Of a stretch of 64,000 nt of DNA, positions 45,419 through 56,620 are shown piece by piece; position 1 is the stretch's first letter; every line of letters starts with the position of its first letter. The position numbers and the translations under genes are program-made. Below the pieces are notes generated by a model. It saw only the letters and a program-made list of their open reading frames with translations. It did no database searches and was not told the DNA's origin. Source of the stretch: Pyrrhosoma nymphula (Eukaryota > Arthropoda > Insecta > Odonata > Coenagrionidae). Location: NCBI GenBank assembly GCA_963573305.1, contig OY754337.1, positions 53,333,164 to 53,397,163 on the forward strand, given 5' to 3'.

Positions 45419-45422
45419 TTAA

Positions 45423-48204
45423 GACGCCATAGAATTGTGACTCACAATCAGTCATTATTCAGGTGAAAATTAAGGATGAAAAATTTAAATATAAAGTTTT
45501 TATCACTCGTCATTTTATGTCATGCGTGTTCATAAATGATTGAAGCCTTTCGTGCTTCAAAAAATAGCAGAGCTAGCCAAATATTTCACGTCCAAAAAAA
45601 GTCGGGTGTCTTGTCAACTGGCAGTAACGCGCCTATTAATAATTTACGAACAAATTCATAAGATTAAGGCGATACAGCATGGAATTTGAACTTTGGGGAT
45701 GAGTTAACGTTGTGAAATTTTCAAAAAAATCAAACTTTTCTGTGGAAACTTGCAACTCTTTCATCCGCAATAATGATTATTTAAATTTTTAACGACAGAA
45801 CTACGATTTTTCCTGACGATGAAGTGACGTTAGAATAATAGCAACTGTGGCCGTGTATTGAATTTTCAGCGAAGCGTCAAAATGTACCATTCTAATGTAT
45901 TTTCATAACCAACTTAGGGATTTCGGCATAACCACTGCTTACTGCTGTTATTTATTTTTCGGCGTGAATTATCGATAGTAAGATTAAAAATAAACAGCAC
46001 ACGACCCTATTTAGGATTTTTAAGGGTACTATTCGACTGAACTTTATGATTTATCCTTGAAAAACTAGTAAATATTGCACACTTACTAGTTTTTCATATA
46101 CAAGTATGCTGGTCAAAATTCTATTTTGACCAACATATTGTCAGTGAAAATTGTTTATCTATCATAATATCCATAAATATTTCATCAGATGCATCATTCG
46201 TATTGAATTTCTTCATACATCCATCGCAAATATTATCTACATGGTCATATTGAAGATTTATTTCCCCAACACTAATATTTCGCCTGGCTTGAGACAAAGA
46301 TTTACATATCCACGTGGCGTTGATGTCTCCTTATATGGCGACGTGCTCCTTACTGGTGCTTCGTATTATATTCATCCCTGCGTCAACAATGGCTGAGCTT
46401 TCTCTTTCCGAGTGGAGAGACCGCCAGCTTCAGCTCCCAGCAAAGAAAGGAATTGTATGTCATTCAAATTGAGGCACTACACTCTCCCATTTGTCCAATG
46501 AGTAACTCCCTGTCATGAAAGATCACGGAAGGGTCGACCCCTCTGCTCCACATCTCATGGCGTACAGGACACTTTAGTAGATATGCGACACGCTATTCAC
46601 GATGTGGACAAATGCGCTCCATCCAGTTAATCAGGCTGTAACGATTCTTTTTTACGAACAGATTTGTGTGAAACTTTGCATATGTGGTCTTGTTAGTTTT
46701 CTTTGCATATGTGTTGGATGCGCACTGCTCTGCGAAAATAAAACAAGTGAGTGGTGAGTTATTAGATGAAAACCTGAAACCATTTTGGTCTTAAGCATGA
46801 GAACTCCGGGGTAAACGTTTAACTGTAAAGTTTTTGTCGGATAAAAATGGCAAAGCAGCCACCAACAGTATCGGAATAGCCAGCACATTAAATTACTTCA
46901 TTCAAAGCCTACATACAAAGGACGACACCATCCATGACGCAGATATACCTGTGATTAGAGAACCGAAGGGAGGTATAAAAAATGTAAGCAATTTGGTGGT
47001 ATGAAGACTTTCAACATTGTAGAGGCTTGAGTTATATGAGAAGCTTGGGGTATAAGAAACACTCCGCGAGCCCTTCTTCATGTTAATCCCTGCAGTATTG
47101 TCGATGCGATGTTGACGAGTAAAAAACGTAAACAGGCGCATTGTAACAGCTACGTTACTTTGAGTGACTCCCCTTCCCCTTCGTTATCCGCCGTAAGTTT
47201 TTAGGTGACCCCCTTCCCCCCCTAAGTTGGTAACGTAGTTTATGCACGAGCCCTAAGCTACCGAGGCGTCATTATCCCCTAAATCCCCGGTATCCTCAAA
47301 ATTGATGTTTAGTTAACCTGGTAGTTCTGGTTTTGTATTATGCGTCAGACTGTTGGCTAGTTAACGTGAGAATATTATCATATTAAGAATATATGTTTTT
47401 AACCATAGATTACAAAACCGAGCCTTATCCAATAGTCTCTTACCCGGGCTGATTAGCCTGATTAAAAAGTTTCTGTTTTGATGGCAGAAAAATAAAATAT
47501 TTTCATATGTCCAATGATGTGGTGAAAGGACTTTGATTATCGCCGCTATCGAGTTAGGAAGGCATTCAATCACAATTAATGGTTATACTTAGACACTGAA
47601 ACGTATAGAATGATATACGCATTTCTACAAAACTGCCACAAATTATCCAACATGCCAGCCAAGAATCTTCGCGTGCTGCTAATTAATTCATCTGCGTGCC
47701 AGAGCTGATATTCACTCCCGAGCAGAACCCATCGTGTTTCCATGGTTACGGCCAAACAAAGGCTGAGTCAAGAGGCTTCCGCAAGCAATAGCGACAGCGC
47801 TACTGTCTAATACTGGTAGTCCAGTGGCAGATAGCAAGAAGAAACTCAGATATCCAAAAGCATTGTGGATCTATCACTTGCAACCTCAAGAACCAATGCG
47901 TGACACAGGGAAGACATGGTATATGAACTGTTTATCGAGAAATGCTGGAGAAAAATATTTGCTGATATACACAATATTTGAATCGATAATTTGCGAAAAC
48001 AAACAAAATAGCTTCTTTTTTGGCCTCTGCGCCGGTGGAATAGTCTTACAATGCTAACACTAAGGTATATAACGGGGCTTTTACTGCCGCTTTCGGAGGT
48101 GGTTGAAAATAAAATTAATGAGCGCAAAGAATATATAGGAAAGTTTTTTTTGGGAATTCATGATAAATATGATGTGAATTTGAGCAAATATTTGCTTGGA
48201 ACAA
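45423..48204. other. No gene; small hairpins and a partial family-2 copy
   Basis: Two adjacent perfect stem-loops lie at 46058-46096 (14-bp stem TGAAAAACTAGTAA) and 46110-46132 (10-bp stem TGGTCAAAAT, 3-nt loop). A fragment of the 44882 element lies at about 46630-46740. The rest shows nothing I recognise. Confidence 0.45.
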
Positions 48205-48370
48205 CTTAACCCTAATACGACCTCCCTCTCTAATCCTCCTCTCTAATACGACCTTACGCTTCCCCTCGCCCCTCATTACCCGTTCCAGCCACCTACTCTG
48301 CCTCCACCCTATATCCTCCAGAAGTTCCCTTTACTCACCGTATGTACCAATTCCTTCCACGTTCTTATTT
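48205..48370 (-). pseudogene. RTE-like LINE scrap
   Basis: The CCCCTCATTACCCGTTCCAG / CACCTACTCTGCCTCC / CTCCAGAAGTTCC order matches 49015-49070 closely. On the minus strand it is the LLE.IKGRQNR-LQ-VMRG part of an RTE-like C-terminus. Confidence 0.5.
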
Positions 48371-48779
48371 ATTTCCTCCTTTCACACTGTATAAAAGGTG
48401 TTTTTGTGCATGGGGTCTAAATTGTATTATAAACAGCCAAATACTACCAAACAAATTAATAGCCTCAATAATATTTAAGGTTGATTCATTGATGGATATT
48501 GACCAATGACAACATTGACATGTTAAAGCAGACACGTATGTAAGTCTAACCATCTCATGTTGTAAAGCAATATTTTTTCTACATCCACTAAATTAATAAT
48601 TTCTTTACGCCTTGTATTTTTTATAATAAACAATACATGTTAATTTTGAGGTAATTAGTTCTTTTTACAGCAATGCGCTTAGTTGAAGTTTGCCTAAATA
48701 CAGGAAATTTGCCCCATAGACTATATAAACGTCCCTGAAATGTAAATATTCTTGATGCATGGAAGAAAAAATATTGTAC
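48371..48779. other. No gene seen
   Basis: AT-rich, no recognisable features. Confidence 0.5.
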
Positions 48780-49250
48780 AATTATTCCCGTCGAACGCAC
48801 TTTCTCCACTTTCCTTGACACCCACATCTCAAACACCTTCAGCCTATTCTCGACTTTTTAAAATCAGAGTTTAGGGTTTCTGCACCATACAACTCTACAC
48901 TCCATATAAAACTCGTTGGTTACCCTTTTCTTTATATTATTATTCAATTCCTCCGTAACCAGATCCCTATTACCCAGTGTCCTCCCCTTTATCACGGCAA
49001 ACATAATCCATTTACCCCTCATTACTCATTGCAGCTACCTATTCTGCCTCCCCTTAATCTCTTCCAGAAGTTTCCTCTCCTTACCAACCATACCAAGCAC
49101 TTCCTCGTTCGTCTTCCTTCCCGTCAATTATACCTTCTCCATTCACCTCCACGCCCACAGATAGCCTATTCTCATCCTCTTTCCCCAATGCCCACGGTTA
49201 TGCACCGTACAACGAAACATTTCGTATTATACTCGCCGGAGGAGTAATCA
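48780..49250 (-). pseudogene. RTE-like LINE C-terminal pseudogene
   Basis: Reading on the minus strand from 49180: KTNEEVLGMVGKERKLLEEI then RQNR and VMRGKW, and IKGRTLGNRDL. Then, out of order, KVFEMWVSRKVEKVRSTG lies downstream, though in intact relatives FEMW..RRMEKI precedes KTNEEVL. Two pieces of the same region are therefore joined. Confidence 0.6.
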
Positions 49251-50239
49251 CCATGTCTAGGAATACCACCAGTACCTACTTCGGCTGTGAAAAGACGTTG
49301 CGAATTAGTCTTACCTAATTCGTCTGAAAGATGTCTCACGGCCATTCATAAAGGGCCTTGGGCCACTCAGAAATCTTGTAAAGACTTCACAAAACTCTAA
49401 GCACTAAGAAAACAGAATTAAGTACAACGTTTCCTCTTTTGCGCGGAACATTAAAAATAGAGAAGGAACGTAAGTCGGTTGCAAAAATTTTCCCTAGCCA
49501 ATCAATCCTTTTTCTCGGTAAAAACAAGTAATTTCATGACATGATAGGAAAAATTGAGGGTTGACGCGATGTGGGCGGGAGACTGATCCCCTGGCTAAGA
49601 GAAATAGACCGAAATACAGAGAGTGGAAGAGCTGTTCCGGTTAACACAGGCCAGGGAAGCCTACGCCAGAGTGGTAGCTGACGTCGGGGGGACCTTCTAT
49701 GGCACTCAAAGGAGATGATAGCTGATTTCCACTTTTATTAAATACTGTCCTTTCAGTTATGGCCTTCTATATCAGATTATTTATTTTCATTCCTAACACA
49801 GTCAACTATAAAAAGAGTCGTCTCAGGCTTGATGTGGTGGAATATCATAATCAAATAAAAATTGGAAATGGATTGAAAATGGAAAATTGCCAATGTTATT
49901 TGACAGTCAACTATGCCTCGTTCAAAATCCTTTCAGCAACTTCTAACTTTCTTAACGTGAATTATCTTCTTTGTTTTTCTTTCAATTAGACTCATTTATC
50001 CTTCGTTCTTTAAATCCATGCCATACTATCCTCCGTTATTTATATAGACACACAAGCATATTATTCCCTCTTCAAAGACCAAGTAGCTCAGCAGCATAAA
50101 AATTAAACAAATGAAATGGCAAAATATTTACTTATACTTTTTTTTAACATTTTATTAGGAGTATCTGTCGATAAATGCTGTTCAAATGAAATTATATGTG
50201 GGATACTAAGAACCTATTACGTGACTGTCGGCGATTCTT
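49251..50239. other. No gene seen
   Basis: No recognisable family. The 49560-49700 patch is GC-richer. Confidence 0.45.
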
Positions 50240-50429
50240 TTGCTTAAAGAAAAATTAATCTTCGCGAATTGTCCCAAAATCTTCACAGCGCCAAGGTATG
50301 AAGAGTTATCCGAGTGCTGTATCAGGCACACGGTAGGCACGGTACAAGCATCGATAGAGAAAGCGTTCTTCGATGCGCAAAATATCGATTTTTCCCTTCA
50401 GAATCGCATCGCATGTCGCCAAGCGCCAT

Positions 50430-50810
50430 CTTGCTACTTTCACGACCCCCAAACGGCCTTGACCCAGCAAGTCTCCACCCCTCCACCACCGACAAACACA
50501 TCTTTCCCGTATCCCCTCTCAATCCCTCTCACAAAACGAAAACCCTTGCCAACGAGACCCCCACCCCATCCCTTCCCCCCCTCAGCCTCCCCTCACCATG
50601 ATACCCCCCGTCTCCATAACAACCCTGCGAGTTCCTGCTGGAACCACTACGCTGAAACCCCTCCCCTCTCGTGGAACCTCCAGAAAACTGCTCGCACGCA
50701 ACCTTCGTCGGACCGTTATACAGCCCCCAAGCCCTTCGGAAAAAACCCTTCTCCCGGAGAAAGGATGCGACCAGACGTAATGGCGACGAAGAAAATGAGA
50801 TGAAAAATAC
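50430..50810. repeat. C-rich low-complexity stretch
   Basis: Pyrimidine-rich sequence with many CCCC and CCCTC runs keeps three plus-strand frames open at once, up to 187 codons (50240-50803). The predicted peptides are Pro/Ser/Thr-rich and differ in every frame, which argues for composition and against coding. Confidence 0.5.
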
Positions 50811-50814
50811 TGCT

Positions 50815-50895
50815 GGCTCGATACCAGTTATTCCGATACCGCTTCCGATACCGATACTTATACCGATACCTTGCTACTCGATACTACCGATCCGA
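50815..50895 (+). repeat. CCGATA hexamer microsatellite
   Basis: About ten imperfect units of CCGATA/TCGATA/CCGAT. Confidence 0.8.
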
Positions 50896-51984
50896 TTCTT
50901 ATGAAGTGCGAAATCATAATTATCATCAACAGTGTACTTTTCCACATACTTTCACGTTTTTTTGCATGGGAAAATATTTAACGCGTACTGATTCATGAAT
51001 GGTATGCGTGGAGCAGCCATTATTCGGCACCGATGATGGGAAGATGACAGCTACTCGAAAAAAAGTTTGAAAGCAATGAAAGTGATGAAATTGGAGAAAA
51101 ATGAAGGTGGATTGCACAGAAAAAGTCAACAATGAATAAATCCTACGAAGAATTGGAGAAAAAAGGAGCGTAAGAGAAATTAAGTAGGTTTTAAAGACAA
51201 GCTCATCGGACGCTTTTGAGAGGCAAAGCTTCATTTAAAAAGATGGAGGATACAAAGAATGGGAATAATTACCGAGGAAGACAATAATTGGTATAAATGA
51301 AGTAAATTATAATTATCAATATTTTGTGCATGAGGAGTTATGAAAGAAGCTGGCAGGATTGGGAATCCGGAGAATACCAATCTTCGGATTGATGACATCT
51401 GATGATGATTTATGATACAATATTGACGGTGATCAACTCTACATTTAGCATAAGTGGGGTACATATTAACATTGTAACTTTCATGCGGCTGATTTACCTG
51501 ATCATCTTCATTGGTATACTCACATATAAATGGTAATTCCATTGGAAATTCTTATATAATATTTCGAAGACTTAAGATTTCAGCAAGATTTCTAAGACTA
51601 AAGATTTATGCAAGATTTCTAAGACTTTTCTGCAATGATCCTTTCATAGAACTATTTTCCAAAATAAAATCCATTTCAATGTCTTCGTAAATATAGAGCG
51701 TTCCAAATTATGTTGACGGTATGGGCGGTACATTTAGCGTTGTCAAACTGTGTGCTCACCACTAAGCCATGTAGGAAATAACTTCCAACTCCGCGCTAAA
51801 TTAGAGTAAGTTACAATAAGGAATGATATTTGCATACTTGAAGACTCTTAGATGAGCAGTTAGTGTATTGTATAGCACTATGTATATTTTTCTGCTGCTA
51901 TGGGCAACATCGCACCTCCGGCCTTATGTAGATTTACTCAGGAAACGAATCTCCATAAGAGCCCATATAATGTCAACTATATAT
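50896..51984. other. No gene seen
   Basis: Short local duplications (AAGATTTCTAAGACT near 51580 and 51610), no gene. Confidence 0.45.
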
Positions 51985-52640
51985 GCAATGCCCTATACTG
52001 CCTCCTTTATGCCGTCAACTATTCCTATCTCTCTCTTCCTCCTATATCGCATATACATCATTATCCCTCTATAAAAGTGGGTTAACACTGGCAAATTTAA
52101 TGCGCAAGTTAATTGCTGCAAGCAAATTTTGACGTTACGTCCATGTGTAAACAGCCCTGCAAGTCCGCTTGCAGAACTTTTAAAAGTTTCGGGAAGTCGC
52201 TTGAAGAAGCCTACTGTTATCAGTGTTAACTGCAACCCTTCTAGCTCTGCAGTTGCTTGCGAAAATGTTTACATTAGAGTAAAGATCTCCATTAGCACTT
52301 CCCTTAGGAACGCGTAAATAACTTGGCAGCGTAAACCCACTACAACCCTCATCATCATGTCCGTCGTACGTCCTTCAGCTACTTATATTGCCATCCTTCA
52401 AATTTCTCTCATCAGCGCTCTTTCCTCTGCTTACATATTTTTCTCCTCTCTTATTTGTTCTCTATCTCCAGCATTCACCTTCAGCACCAAGTTTTGAAAG
52501 CCCATATCTTCGTCTGTTCCAGCTTTCCAATGGTCCATGTTTCTGAGCCATATCGCCGATTGCGTATATTCCCCTGCGCAGCCGTTCCGCAGGGTTCTAT
52601 CAATTCTCAGCTTTAATCTATGGGCTGTGCACAATTTCCT
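51985..52640 (-). pseudogene. RTE-like LINE pseudogene split by a TIR element
   Basis: On the minus strand the piece at 52640-52345 gives RIDRTLRNG, YGSETWTIGK-like, KTWC and a KFEGWQYK block. After the insertion at 52077-52340 the text resumes MYMRYRRKREIGIVDGIKEA, matching RGRGRKRIGILDGIK at 55490-56620. The two halves are therefore one LINE remnant. Confidence 0.65.
52077..52340 (+). mobile_element. TIR element (MITE), family 3, short copy
   Basis: Inverted ends GTGGGTTAACACTGGCAA and TTGGCAGCGTAAACCCAC are about 85 percent alike. The interior carries GCAAGTCCGCTTGCAGAACT and AAGTTTCGGGAAG, shared with the longer copy at 59387-60051. A target duplication could not be fixed, so the superfamily is open. 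Confidence 0.7.
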
Positions 52641-52926
52641 TCTATTTTTATCGGGAAAGTAAATAATGGGTAATAAAATATGATGGAGTTTGACGTCTAA
52701 CTTAGGGACACACTTTTGTTAAAGCATTAAATTCAACCCCAAGTTTTCAACTAGCTTGAAGTCCATGCAATGAAACAATGTGCCCTTAAATAAACCAACT
52801 CACTTTTCCTCTTCTTCACTGTAGTTCAAGATGCCGATATATTGTCGCTGATATGTATCCTAAAGTATCGGATTGACCGATAATTCCAAAATTGTCAGAT
52901 TGGTCGATATAATGGATATTCACCAC

Positions 52927-53160
52927 TATTTTTGGTAAAAATGGATGGGATATGGTGAGGAATAACTGGGTCAAGAGAGAACGCGGATTAGAAGTTCTGG
53001 GAATGGACATATATTAAAGGCGCGTGCTTCATTGGTTTGACCATGCCAAGACAATGGATGAGATTCAAATAACGAACAGATTAATGATAGAGGAGTGAAT
53101 TGTGTGTGAGTTAGGAGTAAACCGAGAAAGTCATTGGTGAAATAATTGTCTATCATGTAA
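52927..53160 (+). pseudogene. RTE-like LINE scrap
   Basis: ACTGGGTCAAGAGAGAACGC and the later GAGTAAACCGAGAAAG align with the ACTGGGTCACGAAAGAATAT and GGGTAAACCGCGAAAG words of 38590-39330. Coding sense is lost. Confidence 0.45.
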
Positions 53161-53173
53161 GTACCAAACCAAT

Positions 53174-53885
53174 TCATTCTCTGACGACGTTTGTAATATT
53201 TTACGAAATCCGACATACTACGGTAGATCAAATATTGAGAATAAAATTAGGGAACTAGCCTGCAGAACGGAAAGATTTAAAATGTCATTTTTCTCGCGAA
53301 TGATAAGAGACCAGAGCAGCTGTCAATGAGATTTTTAACTAGGTTTGTCAATAGGTAGTGTAGCTAGTTAGTTGAGTTACTCCATAATATGTATTATTAT
53401 GCTTTTCTACTACCTAATACTAACAGCACGTCGTGCATGCTTTATGTATAGTTCTTGTAGTAGTATTTTGTTTAACGTGCTTCGACGGCTAAGGTCATTT
53501 CACACATACTGTTTGCCACGTGCAGACAGGGGCAAGAGCACTCGGACGAATCAGAGGATTACCCCTCCAAACTCGGGCTGAGCCCAACGATGCTTAACTT
53601 CGGTGACTGATCGGGAACCGGTGTTTCTATCGTGGTAGGCCGTTGCCCACAATTCTTGTATCTCTTCCCGCTTACGTAGTTGCAAATTACTAACGGTCCC
53701 TCCAAAATTTGCAGCATATCTATAGTGTAGTGCATCCTGACAAGCATTAGCGATTAATGCTAATGCATCAATAGTCGTAGTTACACTAACTGTAGCCTGT
53801 AGTGCAATTGATGTTGGTGACTACTCACCCCCTGCCACGCACTTTTTAGGTGGCTTGCAGGGTATTTTGTAGATGTAGATGTAAA
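53174..53885 (+). mobile_element. CR1-like LINE 3' end, split by a 5S SINE
   Basis: The final codons (SDDVCNILRN, NKIRELACRTERFKM, FSRMIRDQSS) and the 3' UTR run to 53459, are broken by the SINE, and continue from 53653 to the CCACGCACTTTTTAGGTGGC signature and a GTAGATGTAGATG tail at 53870-53883. The frame is 5'-truncated. Confidence 0.85.
53460..53652 (-). mobile_element. 5S rRNA-derived SINE, copy 3, inside LINE 3' UTR
   Basis: The minus strand reads GGCAACGGCCTACCACGATA, ACACCGGTTCCCGATCAGTC and CACCGAAGTTAAGCATCGTT, then the SINE body and an AAACAAAATACTAC end. TTCTTGTA flanks it at 53452-53459 and 53653-53660. The host LINE text rejoins across the insertion. This is the copy closest to 5S rRNA in the window. 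Confidence 0.87.
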
Positions 53886-53929
53886 TTCTAGGGCTTTACC
53901 CGTGAGTATACATATGTATCCTAAACTTG

Positions 53930-54240
53930 CCCCAGTGAGTGTTTCCAAACATTCCGCATTCACCGAAAAATCTGGACCAAGCAGATTGTAGCGCCGCCAC
54001 TCTAGAGAAGGTGGTTCTAATAAGGCAATGCCATGATTCATGCATATATACTGGAAATAAAGGTACCGGAATTGGCCTCCCTATTAGCACAGGCCATTTT
54101 TGACGCACACAAGCGAACCATGCCGAAGGAAAGGCCGTGATTCAATTGGAGATACTGAAAACAAAGGTACCGGAATTGGCCTTCCAATTAAACTGGAAAT
54201 TTTGACACAGAAGCGGAACCATGCCGATTGCAGCGCGACC
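53930..54240 (+). repeat. Tandem duplication of about 104 bp
   Basis: ACAAAGGTACCGGAATTGGC, a CCAATTAAAC/CCTATTAGC segment, TTTTGACNCA and GCGAACCATGCCGA occur twice; GGTACCGG starts at 54062 and 54166. A third, decayed start (AGATTGTAGCGCCGCC) lies near 53978. The zone is GC-richer than its surroundings. Confidence 0.65.
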
Positions 54241-55488
54241 TATCTTTTGCGGAAAGCTAGGTTACACTGCTTCCCGTACAGAAGGGCCGAAGATTTAGAT
54301 CCATATGTATATTCATGGCTTTACCTTTGGCTCGTGCCATTTGCCACCTGGCGGGTGGGTCGGGTACCTCGCGTGGGAGACAACTGACAGACGGATCAAT
54401 CGCTCCGCGCAAAGGGAGAGGTTAGGGCAGAGGGGAGCGTTGCTGAGCAAGGGCGGAGAGGTAGGGGGGGGGGGATGGTGGAAGGTCCTCAAATCAACTG
54501 CGCATGCGTTGTGGTGGGAGGAGATTTAATCGAGGAAGGGAATTTATATGGTGGGGAAACGGTGAAGGAGCGTGGGACGCGAGACGGCCAACCGTATGAA
54601 AAGTCTCGGATTCCGACGGATTCAACGATATATTTTTGCAACTTCCTCGTCCAATTTCATTAACAGGGTCTTTTCTGCGAGGAATTCTCCAGACCGGAAA
54701 GCTAGCGAAACATCAAAGAGGTTGCTGAGCGAAACGAATTAGATTAGATTTTTTTTCACGGAGTGTTTACATGGCACAGTTCACGAAAGAAACTCAAGAA
54801 AGGGAATAAAAAAATTAAACAACCCTTCCCAGTGGATGAACGTTTTTTTCTAAAGAAATAAAATTGGGTTCACATTTGTAATAAGTATTATTTTCGCAAG
54901 CTTTGTCAAAGGAATAGTAATTTTTTTACGAAGCAAACGAGGTACCTAGCTAGAGGAAATACAAATGTTGAATTAATTTCGACTTTTAAACGCACTTAAA
55001 TGCATTATATCGCAATTATTTTATGTAGCCTATCACATATATGCCATGTATTTTATGAACTTACATGCGTATGTGTACATACATGCATGTATTTGTGTCT
55101 GTATATATACATGCCTCGGTACGATGTGTTTACGATAATTTTTTACTCGATGTGTGGGTGAAGCTCTAGTATATAACTTATTTTTATCTTACGTTTTTCA
55201 TTTTTCAATGCAAATTTTTTCTTCTCATATCACTTCAGTTATCACATAGTTAAACTGATGGTAGTCCAACAACAGGGTAATAATAATGGAACTTTTTGAT
55301 TGGTTGGCATCAAACGATATTGCGTTCAATGTTGCCACATTAGTAGCATAAACATGTATTTATGTCTCTTTGTGCCAAAGTCGGAGAGAGGAAAAATGTG
55401 ACAACAATGGTCTTCATTACGCACAATACCTTCATATTTTAATTCGAGCGTTCTAGCAGCCAATTGGTAGGTTTTTGGACATTATTCC
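54241..55488. other. No gene seen
   Basis: A G-run lies at 54463-54474. The rest is AT-rich, with a TATG/CATA-rich simple stretch at 55060-55115. Confidence 0.45.
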
Positions 55489-55489
55489 T

Positions 55490-56620
55490 TATTCTACATA
55501 ACAATTTCCGAAACCTTGTCTCGTTTTCCCTCCTAATGATGTTCCACCAAAAGATCTCTTAAATTCCTCATGTCTTCTACACCTCTTAATTCCGTCTAGA
55601 ATTCCTATCCTCTTCCTTCCTCTTCCACGATTCCTCAGTTTTTTCCCCTCTATTACCCTCTTCAACATAACCTCTCCCCTAAATATTTCCTCCATCCGTC
55701 CCTTCTGCCATCTCCGTACCTCCCCAGCAGCTTTCTCTGCTCTCCCACCATATCCAATACCTCCTCGTTCGTCTTCCTCGCCACCCAGCTCACCCTCTCC
55801 ATCCTTCTTAAAATCCACATCTCAAACGTCTCAAGTCTACGTATATCCTCTTTTCATAATGACCAAGTTTCCGACCCATACAGCGCCACGCTCCATTTTA
55901 GAGTTTTCACCAGCCTTTTATTTACATCTCTTCTCAGACCCCCCTCATCAATTCCCTTCTCTTTAAATATTCTTCTTTAGCCAGGGCCATTCTACATCTG
56001 ATTTCCTTACCATTAAAGTCATTCTCCTTCAAAATACTACCCAAATATGTAAACTGCTCGACCTATTCTATTTATGCTTCCCACCATTGTATTCATCCCC
56101 GCCTTCTTATAGAAAATCTCATCACTTTCGTCTTCTTATGATTTATCTTCGTCCCATCCTTTTCGCACTGCACCTCTAACGATTTCATCATTTATTGTAA
56201 TTTCTTGGCTGACTGACAAACCAATACTTGATCATCTGCAAATCTCACTCATTTTATCATGTTACCTCCTACCTCTATTCTTACCTCCACCTTCCCCCAT
56301 GCCTCCATTGCCATTCTTCTGAATACACATTACAAAAGCAACGGCGATAGTGGGCACACCGCACTGCCGCACTCCCCGTCCTATCATGGCTCATCCTGAT
56401 TCTCCATCGTCTACCCTAACTTGTGCCGTCTGGCACATATGCAGATTCCGAATGAGACGCCTGTCCCTCCAATTAACCCCTAAATTCTTCAATAAAGCCA
56501 TTTATTTCGCCCAGTCCACCCCATTAAACGCCTCTTGCGTTCCCATCCTTCTCCTAAAGCCGAACTGGTCGTGGAACTCAGCCTAACCCGGTGTGAAACC
56601 CGAGAAGATTCCATCACTAT
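55490..56620 (-). pseudogene. RTE-like LINE reverse transcriptase pseudogene (longest copy)
   Basis: On the minus strand, from 56590 downwards: QFGFRRRMGTQEA, then directly NGVDWAK, LGVNWRDRRLI, IGRGVRQ, a VRFADDQVLV box with both catalytic Asp retained, KINHKKTKVM, FTYLGSILKEN, WSVALYGSETW-like, LETFEMWILRRMER, KTNEEVLDMVGEQ and GRGRKRIGILDGIK. The order is that of RTE-like LINEs. The stretch between GTQEA and NGVDW is deleted, and many frameshifts and stops are present, so it is inactive. Confidence 0.78.

Noticed and set aside
50240..50803. 187-codon plus-strand frame
   Set aside because: Three frames are open together because of C-rich composition; the peptide is low-complexity.
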